DNA from: a virus
Virus record (IMG/VR): IMGVR_UViG_3300037882_002024
Location: 1 to 64,000 of that record
Reading direction: 5' to 3' (one strand)
Length of the DNA: 64,000 nucleotides
Made by a program: the position numbers and the translations under genes. Below the pieces are notes generated by a model. The model was not told where the DNA came from. It did not search any database and was given only the letters and a program-made list of their open reading frames with translations. Shown here piece by piece: positions 1-7,565 of this stretch; positions within the stretch are counted from its first letter, which is position 1; every line of letters begins with the position of its first letter.

Positions 1-264
1 AAGACGCCGCCCCCTGCGCCGATACCACCGCCGAGCCAGCCTGCTCAGCAGCCTGTGCAACCCAACGCCGAGGCCGTGGAGAAGTTCAACAAGCGCATCA
101 AAGGAATGCAGGTCAGCAAGACGATGAGCAATCTCGATAAGTTCCGCGAGATGTACAGCGCCGACCCGCTGATGACGGACAGCATGAAGGCGCAACTGGA
201 AGCGCAGTATTGGAAAAAGCGCGGCGAGATTGAGGGCGCCGAAAGCGAGCCGCCCGTCGAGTAG
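1..264 (+). CDS. 3' end of a hypothetical protein
   Basis: The frame is open from the left edge to the stop at 262-264, giving 87 visible residues; the true start lies upstream. The first 20 residues are rich in Pro and Gln (PPPAPIPPPSQP), followed by a charged, probably helical segment. A palindrome and an intrinsic terminator follow directly, so this gene ends a transcription unit. No family is recognised. An internal GTG at 55 exists, but the Pro-rich stretch before it reads as normal coding. Confidence 0.6.
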   Translation, partial: KTPPPAPIPPPSQPAQQPVQPNAEAVEKFNKRIKGMQVSKTMSNLDKFREMYSADPLMTDSMKAQLEAQYWKKRGEIEGAESEPPVE

Positions 265-275
265 CCTGCACGCGG

Positions 276-289
276 CTAAAATGTTTTAG
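276..289. repeat. CTAAAAnnTTTTAG palindrome, copy 1
   Basis: Perfect 14-bp inverted repeat CTAAAATGTTTTAG. First of about 40 copies in the window. Consensus CTAAA(A/T)nn(A/T)TTTAG. It sits between the stop of the first gene and a terminator. Confidence 0.9.
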
Positions 290-301
290 TCGCTGCAAGA
301 G

Positions 302-336
302 CGCTGGGGGACTGGCCCCCGGCGTTTATTTTTTTG
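302..336 (+). terminator. Rho-independent terminator
   Basis: CGCTGGGGG pairs with CCCCCGGCG (9 bp, one G-T pair) around a short ACTGG loop, followed by a T-rich tract at 325-336. It separates the left-edge gene from the promoter immediately downstream. Confidence 0.85.
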
Positions 337-344
337 TTTCTTTT

Positions 345-382
345 GAAAAAATAGTTGACATCTGCGCCGGGTGGGGTATTAT
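345..382 (+). promoter_or_regulatory. Strong sigma70-type promoter (module copy)
   Basis: A-tract and ATAG precede TTGACA (355-360); the -10 box TATTAT is at 377-382 with a 16-bp spacer. The leader carries the ACCGAGGCAAG motif (about 417-427) shared with other promoters of this class. Drives the ParB-like gene at 456. Confidence 0.9.
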
Positions 383-455
383 ACCTGTGTCACAGCAACA
401 ACGCAGTGACAAACAACCGAGGCAAGCAGACCTCACTTTTACAAAGGGCAACGCA

Positions 456-1586
456 ATGAAGACCGAACAAGCCACCGCCAGCACCGAAGCCGAAGTGAAA
501 ATCGACTTCACCGTGATCGACATCGCGAAGATCGAAGCGGACATCATCAAGAACAGCCACCCGGCTGCCAACTTGCTCCCGATGATGTCTGCTGAAGAGT
601 TCGATATGCTGGTTATCAGCATCGAGCGCAACGGCTTCGACGCCAGCCACGCGATCAAAAAGAACGAAGACGGCAAGATTGTGGACGGCCGCAACCGCGA
701 GAAAGCTATCCGCTACGTCAACGCCAAGATCGACTTGGAAAACGAAGCACGCGGCACCAAGACGCCACACGTGAAGGCCAAATACGAAACGCTCAAGCTT
801 AACGAAGCGGGGCTGCTCGAAGAAGTGTGGCGCGACAACTTCACGCGTCGCAATCTCAGCAGCAGCCAAAAGGCTGCAGCGATCATTCGCGCCGACGCGC
901 TGTCTGAACTCATGGCCAAGAAAAAAGAGCTTGGCGAAGCGGGCCAAAAGATTCGCGGCGACATGGCGGCTTACCTTGCTAAGCTGACGGGCACCAACCA
1001 TGTGTACGTCTACAAGTGCAAGCAATTACAAAACGGTGGCAAAGTAGGTCGCGGGCTGTTGGCCCAAGTGGCCGCTGGCGACATCACAGTTATGAAGGCT
1101 ATCGAAAAACTGCAGGCCGAGCAGGGAGCCGAAGCAGGCGACCAAGGCGACAAGGCCGCAAGCGGTGAGATTGCAGACGGCCTCGGTAACAAGGTGCCCG
1201 AAGAACACAAGGCCATTTTCCAAGACAAGGAAGAGTGGGACACCGCCGCCAAGCTGATGCGGGAACTCAAGCGCACGCTGGAAGGCTTGGGCGCCAAGCG
1301 CGGTGGCGTGGCTCTGGCCGACCGCATGGCCGAAGTCAACACGGGTATCTCTGGCTTAGCCCGCGTTATCCGTGACGTCAAGCCGTATGTGGTCTGCCCT
1401 CACTGTGACGGCAAAGGCCATGAGGGCGGCAAGAAAAAGGAAACGTGCCCCATCTGCAAGGGGGCAGGATTCCTGAGCAAGACGGCCTACACCCGCTTCA
1501 TCGAGACGCTGAACACGCCCGCCGAAGCCAAGGAAGAGGAAGGCACCACGGAAGTCGCCGAAGCGGGCGAGCCGACGCCAGAGTAA
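456..1586 (+). CDS. ParB-like protein with DnaJ-type zinc motifs
   Basis: 376 residues from ATG 456; the frame is open further up to a GTG, but that would lie in the promoter leader. The N-terminal third looks like a ParB/sulfiredoxin-fold domain: a conserved IVDGRNREKA segment and EEVWRDNFTRRNLSSSQKA, the usual ParB helix that follows it. The C-terminal part has two CxxCxGxG units (CPHCDGKG and CPICKGAG), as in the DnaJ zinc-binding repeat. Likely a DNA-binding, possibly nucleotide-hydrolysing, phage protein. First gene after a strong promoter, so probably early. The exact role in partition, replication or methylase control is unknown. Confidence 0.8.
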   Translation: MKTEQATASTEAEVKIDFTVIDIAKIEADIIKNSHPAANLLPMMSAEEFDMLVISIERNGFDASHAIKKNEDGKIVDGRNREKAIRYVNAKIDLENEARGTKTPHVKAKYETLKLNEAGLLEEVWRDNFTRRNLSSSQKAAAIIRADALSELMAKKKELGEAGQKIRGDMAAYLAKLTGTNHVYVYKCKQLQNGGKVGRGLLAQVAAGDITVMKAIEKLQAEQGAEAGDQGDKAASGEIADGLGNKVPEEHKAIFQDKEEWDTAAKLMRELKRTLEGLGAKRGGVALADRMAEVNTGISGLARVIRDVKPYVVCPHCDGKGHEGGKKKETCPICKGAGFLSKTAYTRFIETLNTPAEAKEEEGTTEVAEAGEPTPE

Positions 1587-1618
1587 CAGCACGCTCGCCC
1601 AGCGCCCCTGCAAGACGG

Positions 1619-1632
1619 CTAAAAATTTTTAG
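1619..1632. repeat. CTAAAAnnTTTTAG palindrome, copy 2
   Basis: CTAAAAATTTTTAG, perfect; with its flanks (AGACGG / GCTGTCT) it forms a longer imperfect hairpin followed by TTTTTG, so it may also act as a weak terminator. Confidence 0.85.
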
Positions 1633-1664
1633 CTGTCTTTTTGTGTTTACCGAATGCAAGCAAA

Positions 1665-3383
1665 ATGAAAAAAAGATACTACCAAAACGAAGGCATCGCA
1701 GCAGTCTTAAACCAGTGGCACCAAGGCAAGGTTGCCACGCTGCTCGAAATGGCCACCGGCACCGGCAAGACGGTGACGTTCTGCGCGCTCGGGGAGTTCG
1801 CGCAGGGGCGCACGCTCGTGCTGGTGCATCGCGAGGAACTCATCAATCAGGCTGTCGCTAAATATCGCCAGATGTTCCCGCATTGGAGTGTGGCCATCGA
1901 GCAGGGGAGCAAGCGCGCCTCAGTAGGGCCGAACGCCGAGCGCATCGTAGTGGCCAGCAAAGACACGCTTTGCAAGCCGAGCCGCCTAGGGCGCTTTGCT
2001 CCTGACGAGTTCTCTGATGTCATCGTGGACGAGGGGCACCACGCCGTCAAGAAAAACGCAACCTACTGGCGAATCTTGAAGCGCTTCGTCGCGGCGCCCG
2101 TAGGTATCGGGGCTGCGCGCCTGCTTTTTGTCACGGCCACGGTGCAGCGCGCTGACGGTGAGGCGCTGGGCGGGATCATTCAGTCGGTCGCTTACCGCTA
2201 CCCGATTAGCCTTGGGATCGAAGACGGGTATCTAGTGCCAATCGAGTCTTTTGCTGTCCACGTCAAAGACCTTAACCTCGTCTTGGCAAAAAAGGCGAAG
2301 GGAAGGGGCGAAGAAAAGGACATTGACCAAGGGGCGCTCGACCGCATCATGCAGCAGGAGAGTTATATCCATGCGGTCGTCGGCCCGATGGTCAGCATCG
2401 CTAACAACGATGCGCGCCGCAGTGCCGTGGTGTTCATGCCGAATGTTGCCAGCGCCAAGGCGGCTGCAGACATCATTAACCTGCGCTATCACGGCGGTGA
2501 AGAGCGGGCCATAGCAGTCTACGGGGAAATGGACGAAGACGAGCGTAAACGCAAACTAGCGGCCTTCAATCGTGGCCTGTATCAGTATGTCGTCAATTGC
2601 GACGTGCTTACTGAGGGCTGGGATAGCCCCCGCGTCAGTATTGTGGTCCCGAAACCGACAAGCGCGTGGAGTAAATTTGCGCAGATGGTCGGGCGAGGCA
2701 CGCGCCCTTGGGATGGCTGCGTAGACATTTGGGCCACGGCCAAGGATCGGCGAATGGCCATCGCGAACTCGCCAAAGCCTGTGCTGACTGTTCTCGACCC
2801 ATGCGGCACGGTCAACGCGCATCGGCTGCGCAACGTGGCCGATATTTTTGCAGGCGTGTACTCGCCAGAGCAGATTGACGTGGCGCGCGAGATTATGCGG
2901 CGCACGCCCGAGCAGATGTCGGCGCAACAAGCATTGCAGCAGGCCCGCGAGAAGATGCGCTACAGCGAGGAAGAGCGCCGCGCGCAGATTGTTGCGCGCT
3001 GCACTTATGGCCTGACGCCTGTGGACCTGTTCGATTATTTCAGCGTCAAGAAAACGCATACGCCGCATCGGCTCTACGGCAAGCCTGCCACCGAAGGCCA
3101 AGTAGGCTTCTTGGAGCGCTGCGGCGTGCGTGTCGCGGGCAACCTGAAATTTTGGGACGCCAAGACGCTTATCGACGGGATTATTGAGGCGCGCAACCGT
3201 GAGCCTGCGACGCACGGCCAGCGCCGTGTGCTGATGCGTTTCGGCTACGATGAGTCGGTAACGCGCGGCGAGGCTAAGAAGATCATCGACGAGTTGAGCA
3301 AGAACGGCTGGAAGAAACCACAAACGGGAGAGAATAATGATGAGAGCAACAGCGGCGCGGTTGCGCCTGCCGACGAAGCATGA
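1665..3383 (+). CDS. Superfamily 2 DNA/RNA helicase
   Basis: 572 residues from ATG 1665, preceded by ACCGAATGCAAG, a variant of the common leader motif. Walker A is MATGTGKT (residues 29-36), motif Ia follows at LVLVHREELINQ, motif II is DEGHH (122-126), motif III is VTATVQR. The second RecA-like lobe has NCDVLTEGWDSP and QMVGRGTRP, typical motifs V and VI of the type III restriction/UvrB-like helicase group. Likely ATP-driven unwinding at phage replication or recombination forks. The last 180 residues are charged and unassigned. Overlaps the next gene by 47 nt. Confidence 0.92.
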   Translation: MKKRYYQNEGIAAVLNQWHQGKVATLLEMATGTGKTVTFCALGEFAQGRTLVLVHREELINQAVAKYRQMFPHWSVAIEQGSKRASVGPNAERIVVASKDTLCKPSRLGRFAPDEFSDVIVDEGHHAVKKNATYWRILKRFVAAPVGIGAARLLFVTATVQRADGEALGGIIQSVAYRYPISLGIEDGYLVPIESFAVHVKDLNLVLAKKAKGRGEEKDIDQGALDRIMQQESYIHAVVGPMVSIANNDARRSAVVFMPNVASAKAAADIINLRYHGGEERAIAVYGEMDEDERKRKLAAFNRGLYQYVVNCDVLTEGWDSPRVSIVVPKPTSAWSKFAQMVGRGTRPWDGCVDIWATAKDRRMAIANSPKPVLTVLDPCGTVNAHRLRNVADIFAGVYSPEQIDVAREIMRRTPEQMSAQQALQQAREKMRYSEEERRAQIVARCTYGLTPVDLFDYFSVKKTHTPHRLYGKPATEGQVGFLERCGVRVAGNLKFWDAKTLIDGIIEARNREPATHGQRRVLMRFGYDESVTRGEAKKIIDELSKNGWKKPQTGENNDESNSGAVAPADEA

Positions 3384-3795
3384 GGAAGGCCTGCTGGCCA
3401 ACTGCGACCTTGTCCTTGACGGCCATTTGGTGTTGCGAGGCTTCCGCCTCGTGAACCAAGATGGCTTCTACAAGATTCGCTTTCCGAGCGCGCCGATTCG
3501 CGCCAGTTGCGACCAATGCCGAGCGGAGATTCGGCACACGGATCGTTTTTGTTCGGCGTGTGGGATCGAGCAGCAGCAGCGCACGCCGCAGCTAACCGCC
3601 GCCAAAAAGATTCGCCGCTTCCTGTCGGTGGCTTACACTACCGACGTTGCGGCTGAATCAAATTGGATTGCCGCGATGTCGATGTGCTTTGAGGCTATGC
3701 AGCAGGGGCGCCTAACCGACACCGTCTACCGCATTGACTGCGACGAGCAAGGCTCACCGCTGGCCGTGGAGCATGCGCCGTCGCTGCGTGTGTAG
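3337..3795 (+). CDS. Zinc-ribbon protein, possibly SpoVG-like
   Basis: 152 residues; ATG 3337 has GGGAGA just upstream and overlaps the helicase end by 47 nt. Residues about 18-50 (LVLDGHLVLRGFRLV then FYKIRFPS) resemble the SpoVG beta core. A clear zinc ribbon CDQCRA...CSAC follows at about 66-83. The tail is helical. Nucleic-acid binding is plausible; the SpoVG match is by eye and tentative. Confidence 0.7.
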   Translation: MMRATAARLRLPTKHEEGLLANCDLVLDGHLVLRGFRLVNQDGFYKIRFPSAPIRASCDQCRAEIRHTDRFCSACGIEQQQRTPQLTAAKKIRRFLSVAYTTDVAAESNWIAAMSMCFEAMQQGRLTDTVYRIDCDEQGSPLAVEHAPSLRV

Positions 3796-3803
3796 GGTGC
3801 CTG

Positions 3804-3817
3804 CTAAAATTTTTTAG
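3804..3817. repeat. CTAAAAnnTTTTAG palindrome, copy 3
   Basis: CTAAAATTTTTTAG, followed by TCAACCGAGGGAAGC and the primase ATG at 3833 (15-nt spacing). Confidence 0.9.
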
Positions 3818-3832
3818 TCAACCGAGGGAAGC

Positions 3833-4990
3833 ATGGATTTTGAAACCAAATACTCGCATGTGTTTTCTCTGCTCAAAGGCGTGGTCCGTAACAGCGATGT
3901 CAATTGGTCGGCGCGTTGTCCTGCGCATGATGACGGGCGCGCCTCGCTTTCGATCACGCACGGGCGTAATGACAATCTGGTGATGCGGTGCCATGCGCCG
4001 TGTCACTGCCCTACCGAAAGCATCCTCAAGGCGTTGGGCCTCACAATGCAGGCCATTTTCGCTGACGGCGGGAAGAGGGCATTTCGCACGGATCGCAAGA
4101 TCGTTTGCACCTACCGCTACGATAACCCGGATGGCTCTTACGCGTTCGAGTGCGTGCGCTGGGAGCCGAAAGAGTTTAGCTATCGGCGTCCCAACCCGTT
4201 GTATCCTCACAGCGACAACAGCAAATACCTGTGGACCATTGAAGGGCTGCCGCGCATTTTGTATCGTCTGCCTGAATTGCTGGCGTCGCTTCGCGACTTC
4301 CCGACGCGCGAGGTATTTCTGCTGGAAGGCGAAAAGGATGTTGAGACAGCGCGGCGCCTTGGCTTGGTGGCTACAACGTCGCCGTTCGGTGCGAAGAATT
4401 GGCAGGAGAGCTACAAGGATTGGTTCGTGGGTGCGCGCGTCAACATCGTTCACGATCACGACAAATGGGACGAGCGCAGCGAGGATCGACCCGGACTGGC
4501 GCACGCGATCAAGGTGGCGCGCTCGCTCGCAGCAGTGGCGCACACAGTCAAGGTCATTGCGTTGCCTCTGCCCGCAGGCCGCGAGAAATACGACTTCACA
4601 AATTGGTACGAAGACCTGCCAGAAAAGACGCAGGCCAAGAAGTATCTGTGGGACATCACCAAGGCCGTGACGCCGTACTATCACGGCTGGGAATACGCTA
4701 GCGATTTTCAGCGCCTGCAAGCGAAGGCGGCGCGCGAGATTGCTATGCAGCCGATTGACTTGAATCGGCTTCGTGAGATTGTTGGCGCCAGTATGGCCAC
4801 CGTGTTTGAGGGGCTGCAGCTAGACAGCCTTGCGCCTGACATGGCACGATTAGCGGCCGCACTGGAGCTATTCGCAACGCACATGACTACACTCCACGGG
4901 CCTCGTACAGACATCTACCACAGGCCCCGCGCGCAGTCTGCCGCCGAGCTTGCCGAAGAGCAGTTGCTCAAGGAGCTAGGGATATGCTAA
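3833..4990 (+). CDS. Toprim primase with CHC2-type zinc finger
   Basis: 385 residues. The N-terminus has a primase-type zinc site: CPAHDDGRASLSI (from about residue 27) and CHAPCHC, as in DnaG/gp4-like phage primases. A Toprim core follows at about residues 158-230: EVFLLEGEKDVETARRLGL, with the catalytic-type Glu, then IVHDHDKWDE, matching the DxD element. It should make RNA primers or act as a primase-helicase loader for the phage fork. No helicase domain follows, so unwinding is presumably by the gene at 1665 or a host enzyme. Preceded by a GAGGGAAGC ribosome-binding site. Confidence 0.88.
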   Translation: MDFETKYSHVFSLLKGVVRNSDVNWSARCPAHDDGRASLSITHGRNDNLVMRCHAPCHCPTESILKALGLTMQAIFADGGKRAFRTDRKIVCTYRYDNPDGSYAFECVRWEPKEFSYRRPNPLYPHSDNSKYLWTIEGLPRILYRLPELLASLRDFPTREVFLLEGEKDVETARRLGLVATTSPFGAKNWQESYKDWFVGARVNIVHDHDKWDERSEDRPGLAHAIKVARSLAAVAHTVKVIALPLPAGREKYDFTNWYEDLPEKTQAKKYLWDITKAVTPYYHGWEYASDFQRLQAKAAREIAMQPIDLNRLREIVGASMATVFEGLQLDSLAPDMARLAAALELFATHMTTLHGPRTDIYHRPRAQSAAELAEEQLLKELGIC

Positions 4991-5568
4991 TCAGCTATGA
5001 GGACGATGGGCGCGCGCGTTCTTTTGCCATGCTCTTTGATGATGGTGATGTGCATTACCAAGCGGGCGCTTCGAGCGCGTACCGTCTTGGCCTGACCACG
5101 CCTTATGCGCCGGTGCGCGCCAGCGCTGTCAATCTCTATTCGTCGAAAGTGATGGCTGAGTGCTTCGCGCGTTGGATGCGCTCGTGGGAATTTCAGTTCC
5201 TCAATGTTACGTCGCCGGTGTATGCGTCGCTGGGTTGCGCCGAGTACAACCTGCGCCGCAGTCTTACGCCCAGCAATCAAGATACGTTGCGCATCTGCCT
5301 TGTGTGCGTGCCGTGCGTCGAAGGCATCGACGAGGCGCCTGCAACGGTGCGCATACCTGCAAGCGACGGCCATGTTGTGCTGTCGCTGTTCCATCATTTT
5401 TACTTTTTCTTCCTCAACGATGGGCGCGACCTGCGCTTTCTCGGTGGCATCGACAACGACGGCGCGTCGGCCTACGATGTCACGAAGGACGCCAACGGAA
5501 AATATCGAGAGCTTACCGTTGAGCGTCTGAGTGATTTTGTGGATTGTCTTGCGGAGCTAATCGGATGA
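4984..5568 (+). CDS. Hypothetical protein, 194 aa
   Basis: Starts at ATG 4984, 7 nt inside the primase gene, with GGAGCTAGG upstream. Mixed alpha/beta composition, aromatic-rich in the middle (FHHFYFFFLNDG); no membrane segment long enough to be convincing and no motif recognised. Its overlaps on both sides place it in the primase-HNH unit. Confidence 0.75.
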   Translation: MLISYEDDGRARSFAMLFDDGDVHYQAGASSAYRLGLTTPYAPVRASAVNLYSSKVMAECFARWMRSWEFQFLNVTSPVYASLGCAEYNLRRSLTPSNQDTLRICLVCVPCVEGIDEAPATVRIPASDGHVVLSLFHHFYFFFLNDGRDLRFLGGIDNDGASAYDVTKDANGKYRELTVERLSDFVDCLAELIG

Positions 5569-6074
5569 AGCGCAACCGAATTTACAAGCGGGCCGAAGTA
5601 AGCAAAGACGAAGTCTTTTACCGCGAATGGTGCGCCGCACGCACCACCTGCCACGTGTGCGGGATCGACGCCTATCGAGCTACGTCGTTTCGTTATCCGG
5701 GCCTCTCGACGCACCATGTCGTAAAGCCGCATCGTGCGCACGAGGCCTGCAATTTGATTCGCTGCTGCCAGCGCTGTCACGACCTCGCCGAGGGGCGCGT
5801 CATGATGGGCTGGCTTAATGGGGTGCGCGTGCAATACGAGCGCCTGACTGTGGGCATGTGCTTAACGGTCAAGCTCCGTGAAGAGCCTTGGGACGCCGAC
5901 GCGCAGCGCCTCGAAGAGATTTATGGCCAGCGACTACCTGCGCCGGAGCCGTTGCCGATGTTGTTGCTTGCCGAGTATCAGGACCGCTTGCGCGCGGCCC
6001 GTGGGCAGGAGTTGGCGTGGGATTTTTTGGGAATCGAAAAGTCACGGGGCAAGCCAGTCTTTTTGCGGGGTTGA
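5565..6074 (+). CDS. HNH endonuclease
   Basis: 169 residues; ATG 5565 overlaps the previous stop as ATGA. The N-terminal half has CHVCG (about 29-33), THHVVKPHRAHEACNL (about 50-65) and CCQRCHDLAEG, the spacing of a zinc-structured HNH (beta-beta-alpha-metal) nuclease. It may be a free-standing homing-type nuclease or part of the replication set; the tight overlap with the upstream gene favours an integral phage gene. Confidence 0.85.
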   Translation: MKRNRIYKRAEVSKDEVFYREWCAARTTCHVCGIDAYRATSFRYPGLSTHHVVKPHRAHEACNLIRCCQRCHDLAEGRVMMGWLNGVRVQYERLTVGMCLTVKLREEPWDADAQRLEEIYGQRLPAPEPLPMLLLAEYQDRLRAARGQELAWDFLGIEKSRGKPVFLRG

Positions 6075-6099
6075 CGAGTGGCACTTAAGCGGACATAAT
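6071..6099 (+). promoter_or_regulatory. Sigma70-like promoter of the envelope operon
   Basis: TTGACG (6071-6076), 17-bp spacer, CATAAT (6094-6099). It lacks the A-tract of the main promoter family, so it may be regulated differently. It overlaps the end of the HNH gene. Confidence 0.65.
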
Positions 6100-6102
6100 G
6101 CA

Positions 6103-6126
6103 CCTATCAACAATTTTTTTGATAGG
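6103..6126 (+). promoter_or_regulatory. Leader hairpin overlapping the ribosome-binding site
   Basis: CCTATCAA pairs with TTGATAGG (8 bp) around a T-rich loop. The 3' arm contains the AGGGG that would serve as Shine-Dalgarno for GTG 6135, so the hairpin could limit translation. Confidence 0.65.
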
Positions 6127-6134
6127 GGAAAACA

Positions 6135-6671
6135 GTGAATCAGATCATCGAAGAATCCGGCGCGCAACTTTTGCCCGAGGCCTTCACGATGCACAGTCCG
6201 CAAGGGGCTGCTTCGGCGACGCTGGTGAGCATTGACGCCACCAGCGAAGTGAGCCAGCGCCCGTGGTATGCAACCGTGGCGACGCTTGTTACCAGCATCG
6301 TGACAGCGCTGGTGGCGCTCGCGGTCATCCCGCACGAAAGCGGCGAGCGCGTTACAGCCATCATCCTCAGCGTGGTGGCCTTCGGCTTCTTGGCCGTCAA
6401 AGAGGCTGCAGTGGTGATGAGCTTCATCAAAACGACGCGCGAGTCAGAACAGCAGGCGCTCAAAATGCGCAGCGAGGCCATGAAATACAACCTCGATGCG
6501 GTTCACTTGCAGACGCTCCAGATTCAAGCGCAGACAGAAAAGATTCGCGTCGATACGCAGCATCAGCAAATGTTGGCCATGTTCTCGCGCGACCCTGTAA
6601 ACGTGCCGCCAACATACGCGGAGATGCGCAGCGGCGCTCGCCGCACCACAGGTCCGATTGTGCCCGAATAA
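6135..6671 (+). CDS. Two-span membrane protein with cytoplasmic coiled coil
   Basis: 178 residues from GTG 6135. Two hydrophobic spans at about residues 44-66 and 73-94 (ATLVTSIVTALVALAVI and IILSVVAFGFLAVK) are followed by a long charged helix rich in Gln/Glu (about 95-150), likely a coiled coil. No lysozyme or holin motif is seen, but first place in an envelope operon and the two spans make a holin-like or scaffold role possible. Function unknown. Confidence 0.75.
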   Translation: MNQIIEESGAQLLPEAFTMHSPQGAASATLVSIDATSEVSQRPWYATVATLVTSIVTALVALAVIPHESGERVTAIILSVVAFGFLAVKEAAVVMSFIKTTRESEQQALKMRSEAMKYNLDAVHLQTLQIQAQTEKIRVDTQHQQMLAMFSRDPVNVPPTYAEMRSGARRTTGPIVPE

Positions 6672-6679
6672 TTTCTTCA

Positions 6680-6693
6680 CTAAAATTTTTTAC
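6680..6693. repeat. CTAAAAnnTTTTAG palindrome, copy 4
   Basis: CTAAAATTTTTTAC, last base changed. It is followed by an ACTCCAA...TTGGAGT hairpin whose right arm supplies the GGAG before ATG 6729. Confidence 0.8.
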
Positions 6694-6728
6694 TCCAAGC
6701 TCCCGGCAAGAGGCTTTGGAGTCTAAGC

Positions 6729-7541
6729 ATGGAATTTGGAAGTATCTACACGCGTCCCGAATTGGTGGCGCGTCTCATTGAGCTTGGGTGGCTGGCCAGC
6801 GGGGCCGAGCCGACCGACGAGCAGGTGCGCGCCGCCATCGTCAGCTATCAGAAGCAATTCAAAATTGAGCTGACCGGCGACGTGTGTAACACCACAGCGC
6901 GCAGCCTTGCGCATTTGCGCTTTTGCGCGCACTCGGATCGCATGGCTGTGACGCTCGAAGCGCGCTGGCCAGCGGGGCCAATTGGCGTGCATGTGGCCGC
7001 AGCGTTCCCCGGCCTCGACCTGACGCAGACGCAACAATCGTTTATCAGCCAGATGGATAAGTGGACGGCTGTTTGCGGCATTGAGTTGTACTACCAAGTG
7101 AATCCCAAAACAGCCGACATTTACGCCACCGTGGGGCACATTGACGGGCCTGCAGGCGTACTGGCGTACTCACAGCTAGCCGACAATACGCGCACGCCCA
7201 AGCAGCAGCAGTACGACAGCGGCGAAAAGTGGGTCGTCTCAGACACGCCGCAGCGCTTTCAAATCGACGCGGGCCGCGTCATCGGCCACGAGCTAGGACA
7301 CGCGTTCGGCATGCCGCATATCGACGCGGGTAATTGGCTGCAGCCTTTCTACGACGTGAATATCAACGGCCCCAAGGCAGGTGATATTCAGTGGATGCAA
7401 GCCAACTACGGCCCGCCCAAGCCGACCGCCAAGCCAAAAGACGAAGTGCTGATGCTCGTTGTTTCGGTCAGCCCCGACGACGTGGCGAAGTATCTCGCGA
7501 AGGGATATAAAGTCGTTCGCACGCTCGTCGAGCGCGTCTAA
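6729..7541 (+). CDS. MMP-like metalloprotease with peptidoglycan-binding prodomain
   Basis: 270 residues. Residues about 8-62 look like a PG_binding_1 domain (RLIELGWL..., YQKQFKIELTGDV, TARSL). This is followed by FCAHSD with Cys66, placed where matrix metalloproteases carry the PRCGxPD cysteine switch. The catalytic domain has HELGHAFGMPH (His187, Glu188, His191, His197), the HExxHxxGxxH zinc site. GDIQWMQANYG matches the end of the matrixin fold. The usual Met-turn methionine is replaced (NWLQPFY). No signal peptide is visible, so release would need lysis or another route. Likely cleaves cell-envelope or surface proteins. The next gene encodes an exported protein. Confidence 0.88.
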   Translation: MEFGSIYTRPELVARLIELGWLASGAEPTDEQVRAAIVSYQKQFKIELTGDVCNTTARSLAHLRFCAHSDRMAVTLEARWPAGPIGVHVAAAFPGLDLTQTQQSFISQMDKWTAVCGIELYYQVNPKTADIYATVGHIDGPAGVLAYSQLADNTRTPKQQQYDSGEKWVVSDTPQRFQIDAGRVIGHELGHAFGMPHIDAGNWLQPFYDVNINGPKAGDIQWMQANYGPPKPTAKPKDEVLMLVVSVSPDDVAKYLAKGYKVVRTLVERV

Positions 7542-7565
7542 AAAACTCCAGCAAGGGGAACTCAA

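Noticed and set aside
390-1025. Long reverse-strand frames opposite the ParB-like, helicase, primase and other genes
   Set aside because: They are frames opposite GC-rich coding sequence with no ribosome-binding sites and Arg/His/Leu-biased composition; the + strand frames carry clear motifs.
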